Shown: positions 22,048 through 26,457 of the stretch, in pieces
Position numbering within the stretch: position 1 is the stretch's first letter
How the letters are laid out: the number at the start of each line of letters is the position of its first letter
Source: a virus
Virus record (IMG/VR): IMGVR_UViG_3300020437_000389
Location: 1 to 26,457 of that record
DNA: 26,457 nt
Direction: 5' to 3' (one strand)
Program-made: the position numbers and the translations under genes
The notes under the pieces: model-generated
Databases searched by the model: none
What the model was told of the DNA's origin: nothing
The model's input: only the letters and a program-made list of their open reading frames with translations

Positions 22048-22078
22048 TATTTATAGCATATGATTCGTTAAAAGTCAA
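22048..22078 (-). promoter_or_regulatory. Promoter of the tmRNA/tRNA unit, sigma70-like with late-type -10
   Basis: Minus strand: TTGACT (22073-22078), a 17-base spacer, TATAAA (22050-22055). The same -10 reads TATAAATA (22048-22055), the T4 late element, so the unit may be transcribed both early by host polymerase and late by the gp33/gp55 system. The -35 lies directly beyond the stop of the 22080-22469 gene. Confidence 0.75.
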
Positions 22079-22079
22079 G

Positions 22080-22469
22080 TCAAAACTTAAACATTTTTTC
22101 ACCAGTATCTGCATAAATTTCTAATCCCCAACCATTACCAATAAAACAAGCCCAATCTTCATCTATGAACTCTACTAAACTCCATGTGCCTGTTTTTTTA
22201 TTTAAACCAAATGCTATTGTGGTTTTCATGAGTTCACCATTTTCACGTACAGAAACATTATTCCATGTCATGATTGGTTGCTCTCCCCATTCATCTGTGA
22301 GAACTTGTACAACATAATCGGGGTGCTGACACACAATAGGTTTTTGTGCATTTGCTACTTCATCTTTAGAAAACATTTTGTGTAGCTTTGTTATGTCTTG
22401 TTCTCCCCATGACATACTACCACAACTGACATAAAACACAAACACCAATAAACTAAGATATTTTATCAT
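22080..22469 (-). CDS. Exported protein of unknown function (signal peptide)
   Basis: A 129-residue protein. The first 20 or so residues are a signal peptide (MIKYLSLLVFVFYVSCGSMS); the C at residue 16 could be a lipobox cysteine but Y in the -3 position makes this doubtful. The mature part has two further cysteines (VCQHPDY and DWACFIG), which may form one disulphide, and a beta-rich pattern ending WGLEIYADTGEKMFKF. It starts inside the end of the upstream nuclease gene (17-base overlap). Similar small exported proteins occur in marine myoviruses; the role is unknown. Confidence 0.75.
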   Translation of the reverse strand: MIKYLSLLVFVFYVSCGSMSWGEQDITKLHKMFSKDEVANAQKPIVCQHPDYVVQVLTDEWGEQPIMTWNNVSVRENGELMKTTIAFGLNKKTGTWSLVEFIDEDWACFIGNGWGLEIYADTGEKMFKF

Positions 22470-23121
22470 AATACTCTCCGTATAATTTTATCTTTTTCTG
22501 TGTAGATAGTATCCAATTGTCTCTCTTTTCTATAAATACTTGAGGACTTTCACCATCTACTGCGACAACTATTACAACTTGATCGATTGGTGTTTTTGTT
22601 CTTTCTTCATACATAACACAATAGGCAGAACCTTGTTGAAAATAATTCGTAATATATTCTTTCTTTTTAAGTTTTCTGGAAGTCTTAAAATCGATAACGG
22701 AAAGCCTATTATTCCAGTCAGCGATACAATCTACCCGTCCAGCGACTCTTAAATAGTCTGAGTACAGAGTAGCTTCTTGAACTCTAACATTATTTATATT
22801 CTCTGAAAGTATATTTTTGATACTATTGAAAGTTTCTCTATCAGATGGCATGAACTTCTTTTCATCAAGTTCATTGTTGATAAAGTCTTCACACATCTGA
22901 TGTACTTTAGTACCTCTGCGTGATGCTTGAGTGGAGACTTTGTTGGCTTCTTTTTCACCAACTCTTTGTCTCCACTCCCATATTGCTTTCTTATTGAAAT
23001 GTCCTAGAACTGTTGTAATAGATGGATACTTCTCACCTGTAGGTGTTACATAGTATCTTTTACCATCTATTGTTTCAGTATTGATTTCAGGTATATCAAT
23101 CCCTAAATGAGTAAACGTCAA
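22453..23121 (-). CDS. PD-(D/E)xK exonuclease, MGME1/RecB-like
   Basis: A 222-residue nuclease. Seen: PSITTVLGHF, then RRGTKVHQMCEDF (H74, E78), VQEATLYSDYLRVAGRVDCI (E116, D131) and VIDFKTS (D144, K146), then a Q/Y helix FQQGSAYCVMY. This is the full RecB-like motif set, in the order of mitochondrial MGME1 and phage relatives, which degrade single-stranded DNA ends. It likely works in replication or recombination. The start is TTG at 23121, overlapping the phoH stop (TTGA), with GGAATGAG as a possible ribosome site; no ATG or GTG is available near the conserved start. The weak start may keep it low relative to PhoH. Confidence 0.88.
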   Translation of the reverse strand: MTFTHLGIDIPEINTETIDGKRYYVTPTGEKYPSITTVLGHFNKKAIWEWRQRVGEKEANKVSTQASRRGTKVHQMCEDFINNELDEKKFMPSDRETFNSIKNILSENINNVRVQEATLYSDYLRVAGRVDCIADWNNRLSVIDFKTSRKLKKKEYITNYFQQGSAYCVMYEERTKTPIDQVVIVVAVDGESPQVFIEKRDNWILSTQKKIKLYGEYYDKIS

Positions 23122-23858
23122 CTCATTCCAAGATCGAGTTTAGAAATAATATATTCTTTCACCAAATCACTCCTTACAATATCATGTTTATCAAATTCTA
23201 TAAAATCAAATGACTTCATTCTTTTAATTACTTTCATAAATTCTATTACACCATTTCTTTCATCTTGAAATCTAAAATCACTTTGTCTAAAGTCACCACA
23301 AAATACTATTTTACAATTATCACCTAATCGTGTGATTATACTATCTAACTCATGATATGTCATATTCTGACATTCATCTACTATAACAACTGCATCGTTG
23401 ATAGTCAAGCCTCTTATAAACGATGTTGTTGTAAAGTGTACTTGCTCACGTCCTTTGAGTATCTCATAAGCATCACCTCTTTCAAACAGTTCAGTAAAGA
23501 TTGCATAGTAAGGTGCTTCATACACTTTTGATTTTTCTCTTTGATTACCAGGAAGAAATCCCATGTCTCTTGTTGGTACTACACTTCTTATAATATGTAA
23601 ACTGCGTGTGTCATTATAATTACTCAATACTTCTTGTGTTGCTAGATATGTTGCGATAAATGTTTTACCTGTTCCTGCTACACCGTGACACATTATATTT
23701 TTACCACTATAATATGAATTAAATACTCTCTCTTGCGTTTTCGTCATGGGTTCTATTTCTTTTATTCTTAAACCCGTATTTACTTTCTTTAGTCTTCTCT
23801 TTTGTTTATTCGTTAATGTTACTATATTGTTTTGAAAAAATGAGAGATTGTGAGACAT
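23118..23858 (-). CDS. phoH: PhoH-like P-loop ATPase
   Basis: A 246-residue PhoH-family ATPase: Walker A GVAGTGKT at residues 59-66, SVVPTRDMGFLPG near 92-104 (the PhoH loop), Walker B VVIVDECQN at 157-165 and a sensor GDFRQSDF near 188-195. PhoH genes are widespread in marine phages; the cellular relative is phosphate-regulated in E. coli, while the biochemical role (possibly RNA or DNA helicase) is open. No pho-box was recognised upstream. It is preceded by AAGGAG and overlaps the nuclease start by 4 bases, so the two enzymes may cooperate. Confidence 0.95.
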   Translation of the reverse strand: MSHNLSFFQNNIVTLTNKQKRRLKKVNTGLRIKEIEPMTKTQERVFNSYYSGKNIMCHGVAGTGKTFIATYLATQEVLSNYNDTRSLHIIRSVVPTRDMGFLPGNQREKSKVYEAPYYAIFTELFERGDAYEILKGREQVHFTTTSFIRGLTINDAVVIVDECQNMTYHELDSIITRLGDNCKIVFCGDFRQSDFRFQDERNGVIEFMKVIKRMKSFDFIEFDKHDIVRSDLVKEYIISKLDLGMS

Positions 23859-23870
23859 TTAAACTCCTTG

Positions 23871-24206
23871 TTAATCGTTTGCTGACAATGGCTTCTCCTT
23901 TATATTTGAGTATGTACCCTTTCTCACACCATGTCTTTCTAGAGTTGACATAGATTTAGCATGTTTAGTAGTTCTACCACCAAGCTTATCTGCTAGTGCT
24001 GAGTTAGGGTGTGCTTCTGCTATTCGGGAGAGGTTTTCGTTCCACCCTCCATCATTTTTTAGTCCAGTGCCACTTACCATATTAACTTTCACAATTTGTT
24101 GGGTGATGTTTGGATTCTGCGAAAGATATTCTTCTCTTTGAGAGATAGACATCATTTCGGTAAAGACTTCATCTGTGTCTTTGTTCATAAATGTATATAA
24201 AGGCAT
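23871..24206 (-). CDS. FmdB-like small regulatory-type protein without zinc cysteines
   Basis: A 111-residue protein starting MPLYTFMNKDTDEVFTEMMS, the start of FmdB-type zinc-ribbon proteins (normally MPxYEYxCxxC), but with no cysteine anywhere, so no zinc ribbon can form. The C-terminal part is Gly/Lys/His-rich (GGRTTKHAKSMSTLERHGVR). It is common in marine T4-like phages as an unnamed gene. A good Shine-Dalgarno (AAGGAG) precedes the ATG. It lies upstream of phoH in the same direction with a 12-base gap. The function is unknown. Confidence 0.7.
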   Translation of the reverse strand: MPLYTFMNKDTDEVFTEMMSISQREEYLSQNPNITQQIVKVNMVSGTGLKNDGGWNENLSRIAEAHPNSALADKLGGRTTKHAKSMSTLERHGVRKGTYSNIKEKPLSAND

Positions 24207-24230
24207 TAATACTCCTTGTTCATCATATCA

Positions 24231-24238
24231 TATTTATA
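24231..24238 (-). promoter_or_regulatory. Candidate late promoter TATAAATA before the FmdB-like gene
   Basis: TATAAATA on the minus strand overlapping the hesB stop, 24 bases before the ATG at 24206. The leader is short but holds AAGGAG. The match could be chance in this base composition. Confidence 0.35.
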
Positions 24239-24515
24239 CTGCGAAGGACTCACCACAACCGCAACTCGCCTTTGCATTAGGGTTAATTACTTTTAAATAG
24301 CTACCACCAAGTTCTTCTACATAATCTATTGTACAACCAAACACAAACATTTCTGCTATAGGGTTCAACCATAGATTAGCAACTGTAGCTGGTTCATCTG
24401 TTACGCCCCATACATATTGAAAACCTGAACAACCACCACCTTTCACAGTGAGTGATACATTAGGTTTACCAACTTTTTTGAGATATTCTTTTGCTCTATC
24501 TGTTAGTTCTATCAT
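24234..24515 (-). CDS. hesB: A-type Fe-S cluster carrier (HesB/IscA family)
   Basis: A 93-residue protein. The start is ATG at 24515 (ATGA overlap with the upstream SufT-like gene, GGGGT just upstream) rather than GTG at 24521. The three conserved cluster ligands are present: C29 in KGGGCSGFQY, and C85 and C87 in ASCGCGESF near the C-terminus, with an extra C61. A-type carriers receive Fe-S clusters and pass them to apoproteins. Phage copies occur in marine myoviruses. It is directly coupled with a SufT/PaaD-like gene, making a two-gene Fe-S maturation module. Confidence 0.93.
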   Translation of the reverse strand: MIELTDRAKEYLKKVGKPNVSLTVKGGGCSGFQYVWGVTDEPATVANLWLNPIAEMFVFGCTIDYVEELGGSYLKVINPNAKASCGCGESFAV

Positions 24516-24829
24516 GTCCACCCCATTATGATTTTAGTATCTTCTGGTACCATATCCATACTAAATGGTGGATTAAATACTAATTCTCTTTTAACAGATT
24601 TTACACCGACAACACCTTTTGGTGCTTCTTCTATATCTTTACATATTTGATCAGCGAAAGGACACATCATACTTGTCAGAGTATGTTGAATATAAACATC
24701 ACCATCTTCTGTAACTTCTAACTCATATATGAGTCCAAGATCCAGAACGCTTATACTAGGTATTTCTGGATCATGAACGCAACGTAAGGCGTCTATTACT
24801 TTTTGTGTTAATGGGCTAATTGATACCAT
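24512..24829 (-). CDS. SufT/PaaD-like Fe-S maturation protein (MIP18 family, DUF59)
   Basis: A 105-residue protein from ATG 24829; a GTG at 24853 would add 8 residues, but the conserved region starts after the ATG. Seen: the MIP18 pattern VHDPEIPSISVLDLGLIYEL at residues 18-37, TLTSMMCPFAD (C56, the conserved Cys) and a C-terminal NPPFSMDMVPE. MIP18/SufT proteins help deliver Fe-S clusters to client proteins. It overlaps the following HesB gene by 4 bases and the preceding gene by 22, so the pair is co-translated. It probably supports Fe-S enzymes of host or phage during infection. Confidence 0.88.
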   Translation of the reverse strand: MVSISPLTQKVIDALRCVHDPEIPSISVLDLGLIYELEVTEDGDVYIQHTLTSMMCPFADQICKDIEEAPKGVVGVKSVKRELVFNPPFSMDMVPEDTKIIMGWT

Positions 24830-25362
24830 GATGGGACACTTCTCTTTGTCCACTTTGCAAACGAGTTCTTTGCCTCTATGTAATAGTTGTGATATGACTT
24901 CAGCGAGTCGCCTTCAACAATACAATCTGGATAATGACTCATCGCAGGTGTGGGTTGTGTAAATGCTTTCTCTGGTATATTTATAGGTTTCATAGCTAAA
25001 GCAACTCTAAGCTTTTCATCTGTAGAGTGTCTTTTACCATATCGATATGTATACTCGTCACACAATGCAACAAACAAATCATAGAGCCATCTATAGTTTA
25101 GTGATGATTGTCTAGCCCATACGGCTGATGGGTGGCTAATGTGACAAGCAAGATAATAAGTAGCTTCTTTGTAGTTGTCATCAAATCGATATCTCTTGAC
25201 TTTACGTCCATTCTTAGATAGTTCTATACTCTCTCTACCATCTAATACTCTATGTGCTGTAGAAAGTAATTGTGCATATTCTACAATCATTTTTACCACA
25301 TGTTTATCAACATGCATTCTAGCACATTTTACTGGATCTGGATCTAAATAAAATATATTCAT
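24808..25362 (-). CDS. Conserved phage protein with FYLDxDPxKCA motif
   Basis: A 184-residue protein of a family widespread in T4-like and other marine phages: MNIFYLDPDPVKCARMHVDK at residues 1-20, HVVKMIVEYAQLLSTAHR, a central PSAVWARQSSLNYRWLYDLF, and a C-terminal WTKRSVPSWY. Conserved His, Lys, Asp and Trp residues suggest an enzyme, perhaps nucleic-acid related, but I know of no proven activity. There is no signal or membrane segment. It starts at the ATGA overlap with the small membrane-protein gene upstream and overlaps the SufT-like gene downstream. Confidence 0.8.
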   Translation of the reverse strand: MNIFYLDPDPVKCARMHVDKHVVKMIVEYAQLLSTAHRVLDGRESIELSKNGRKVKRYRFDDNYKEATYYLACHISHPSAVWARQSSLNYRWLYDLFVALCDEYTYRYGKRHSTDEKLRVALAMKPINIPEKAFTQPTPAMSHYPDCIVEGDSLKSYHNYYIEAKNSFAKWTKRSVPSWYQLAH

Positions 25363-25529
25363 AAATTACCTCTCATAATATAATCAATCAATTGGTAGAA
25401 CCATACTTGTTCTATACCTAGTATAAACTCTTCTGTAAGCTTTGTCAAGATAAAACACACCAGTGCTGATAGCATGGTTAGTTTGAATAATAGCTTTTTT
25501 AACTGTGCAGATTCTTTTATCTCATACAT
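25359..25529 (-). CDS. Small single-span membrane protein (56 residues)
   Basis: A short gene from ATG 25529 to a TGA at 25359-25361 that overlaps the next ATG (ATGA). The protein starts MYEIKESAQLKKLLFKLTML, has a hydrophobic helix at about residues 12-29 and a second moderately hydrophobic C-terminal stretch (EQVWFYQLIDYIM). No strong Shine-Dalgarno is seen, so it may be translated by coupling to the gene ending 6 bases upstream. No family is recognised. The stop/start overlap and fitting gap are the main reasons to accept it. Confidence 0.55.
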   Translation of the reverse strand: MYEIKESAQLKKLLFKLTMLSALVCFILTKLTEEFILGIEQVWFYQLIDYIMRGNL

Positions 25530-25535
25530 TAATTG

Positions 25536-25751
25536 TTATGGTAGTCGCAGAACTTTATGAGCGAACCATTTCAGAACTTTTTTAATTTTTTCTTTTATCC
25601 AGTTATTAAAAAAGTGTCGTAATATTCTTATTACAATTAATATAGGTGAAGTAATAACATCAAGAACTAATAATAAAAAGTCAACTACAATGTCGATAAT
25701 TGTATCAACATTCCATAAACTTCTAACTCGCTTCTTTAGTCTCTTCCACAA
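25536..25751 (-). CDS. Small basic membrane-active protein, TTG start
   Basis: A 71-residue protein from TTG at 25751, supported by GGAG 9 bases upstream; no ATG or GTG is available in frame. It is strongly basic at both ends (MWKRLKKRVRSLW and WIKEKIKKVLKWFAHKVLR) around a hydrophobic centre at about residues 16-44 (IIDIVVDFLLLVLDVITSPI). The C-terminal part is a basic amphipathic helix, like membrane-disrupting or membrane-anchoring peptides. It overlaps the upstream gene by 29 bases. The function is unknown; a membrane-perturbing early protein is possible. Confidence 0.6.
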   Translation of the reverse strand: MWKRLKKRVRSLWNVDTIIDIVVDFLLLVLDVITSPILIVIRILRHFFNNWIKEKIKKVLKWFAHKVLRLP

Positions 25752-26337
25752 CTACTTGTTCTCCGTAGTGTTTATTAAAATTGTTCATAGACATACCAAA
25801 ACAATTATCAACATCTAAACCTATATTAAACAATTGTGTTTGTTCAGGAATAACAAAAGTAAATCTAACATCAGGATTGTTTTTCATGAACCAGTTTAGA
25901 TAATTTACTCTATGCTTACTATCTTCATATGTAGCATGAGTTTCTTCACCATAACCATCGCTACCTTTATATATGTTATCTGTATTTTTCTCTTCATCTA
26001 CTAAAACAAAATCAAAACCTAAACAAAATAACTTTGTAGCACCATGCCGTATAGCTTCTCGCATTGCATTCATACCTGCGTTTGAGCGTCTGCCTGTAGT
26101 TTCTTCTACACACTCTTCATCTGGTGGTAATATGAGTTTAGTGTTTTCAACAAAGCCTTCTTTACCACCCATTTCTATGAGTTTCTTAAACTGTTCATCA
26201 ATTACCACAAGATAATCAAACTTATCAAAATCTCTATAGAGTGCGTTACACCCATATATTTTACCTTTGCCTACTAAATCATGTAGATTTACATTTAATC
26301 TAGTAGGTCCATTTCCAATTATAAAAGCAGTACTCAT
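25723..26337 (-). CDS. Rossmann-like conserved protein (IGNGPTRL motif)
   Basis: A 204-residue protein. Seen: MSTAFIIGNGPTRLNVNLHD at the N-terminus, a nucleotide-binding-like glycine turn, then KIYGCNALYRDFDKFDYLVV, GRRSNAGMNAMREAIRHGAT and LFCLGFDFVLVD. The GNGPSR-type start with a following GCNALY and D-Y-L-V-x-I-D pattern resembles DUF115/sialyltransferase-like glycan enzymes and some marine phage proteins. The acidic centre (PPDEECVEETT) is variable. A sugar-nucleotide or glycan role is plausible but not shown. A ribosome site (GAGG) precedes the ATG. Confidence 0.65.
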   Translation of the reverse strand: MSTAFIIGNGPTRLNVNLHDLVGKGKIYGCNALYRDFDKFDYLVVIDEQFKKLIEMGGKEGFVENTKLILPPDEECVEETTGRRSNAGMNAMREAIRHGATKLFCLGFDFVLVDEEKNTDNIYKGSDGYGEETHATYEDSKHRVNYLNWFMKNNPDVRFTFVIPEQTQLFNIGLDVDNCFGMSMNNFNKHYGEQVVVEETKEAS

Positions 26338-26338
26338 T

Positions 26339-26457
26339 TTATTCCTCTATCAGTTCTATTGGTTTTTCTAATTCATTTATTCTTTTTTCAAGTTCATTAA
26401 TTTTATCAGCCATTCTCTGCATCTCATGTCGTATAGCGTGATCAGTTGTAGATGTAA
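26339..26457 (-). CDS. C-terminal end of a coiled-coil protein (5' end outside window)
   Basis: The last 38 codons of a minus-strand gene whose start lies beyond the window. The end is a heptad-type charged helix (HEMQRMADKINELEKRIN, then ELEKPIELIEE) with TAA at 26339-26341. The stop is one base from the next ATG, so the two genes are in one operon. Nothing more can be said of its function. Confidence 0.6.
   Translation of the reverse strand, partial: TSTTDHAIRHEMQRMADKINELEKRINELEKPIELIEE

Noticed and set aside
21917-22114. A 65-codon minus-strand open frame across the tmRNA acceptor piece
   Set aside because: It overlaps the tmRNA promoter, the acceptor piece and the spacer; the RNA explains the sequence and the protein has no sensible pattern.
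22080-22469. Outer-membrane spanin lipoprotein
   Set aside because: The cysteine at residue 16 lacks a proper lipobox (Y at -3), and the gene is not next to the lysin.
22531-22538. Plus-strand TATAAATA
   Set aside because: It lies antisense inside the nuclease gene with no plus-strand gene downstream; such octamers are expected by chance several times in this window. The minus-strand copies at 22791-22798 and 24967-24974 are within coding sequence and were left out for the same reason.
1-26457. CRISPR arrays, insertion sequences, integrase or attachment sites
   Set aside because: No regularly spaced repeats, transposase or integrase motifs were seen; the tRNA is a complete phage gene within an RNA unit, not an attachment-site remnant.

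Overview
This window is part of an AT-rich (roughly one-third GC by eye) T4-superfamily myovirus genome, very probably a marine one. The evidence is a nearly complete set of T4-type baseplate and tail genes (8, 7, 6, 25, 5, PAAR, 27-like, 53, 48, 4, 54, 26/51, 29-like), T4 replication and late-transcription genes (32, 59, 33), and genes common in marine T4-like phages (phoH, a HesB/IscA-type carrier, an MGME1-like nuclease). No photosynthesis genes are present. A phage-borne, circularly permuted two-piece tmRNA carries an alphaproteobacterial-style tag. With the AT-richness this points to an alphaproteobacterial host, perhaps SAR11; two-piece tmRNAs also occur in marine picocyanobacteria, so the host is an inference.

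Layout. (1) 1-13033, minus strand: a tightly overlapping baseplate operon, read 48-53-27-kinase-nuclease-small ORF-5-PAAR-H1-like-25-6-7-8. Many junctions are TAATG or ATGA overlaps. A P-loop kinase and a putative PD-(D/E)xK nuclease sit inside it, and a 56-codon Hc1/histone-H1-like gene with a GTG start lies just behind a late-type promoter. (2) 13047-17831, plus strand: head completion gp4, a conserved structural gene, tube initiator gp54, tail chaperone gp26 with a -1 frameshift extension at a T_TTT_TTT slippery site, an EF-hand membrane protein and the tape measure protein. The two start codons of the divergent units are only 13 bp apart. (3) 17830-21339, minus strand: gp32 with its own sigma70-like promoter and terminator, a coiled-coil ORF, gp59, gp33, a SleB-type endolysin, a secreted Cys-rich protein and a membrane-anchored protein. 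(4) 21340-22078, minus strand: an RNA unit. A promoter is followed by the tmRNA acceptor piece, a spacer, the tmRNA coding piece (tag ANDDFAPVDYALAA), a tRNA-Gly with anticodon ACC, a structured RNA segment of unknown nature, and a strong intrinsic terminator. (5) 22080-26457, minus strand: accessory and metabolic genes, including an exported protein, an MGME1-like nuclease, PhoH, an FmdB-like protein, HesB/IscA, SufT/PaaD-like, a conserved phage protein, two small membrane proteins, a Rossmann-like protein and a truncated coiled-coil ORF.

How the parts fit. Regions 1 and 2 build the contractile tail and finish the head. Region 3 couples replication (32, 59) to late transcription (33) and lysis. 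Region 4 would supply ribosome rescue and a glycine tRNA during infection. Region 5 modifies host metabolism and processes DNA. The most unusual signals are the two-piece tmRNA, the near-absence of GCWGC (one found by eye, against 18 GCSGC), the frameshift, the H1-like mini-protein and the nuclease/kinase pair with a capsid-targeting-like N-terminus.
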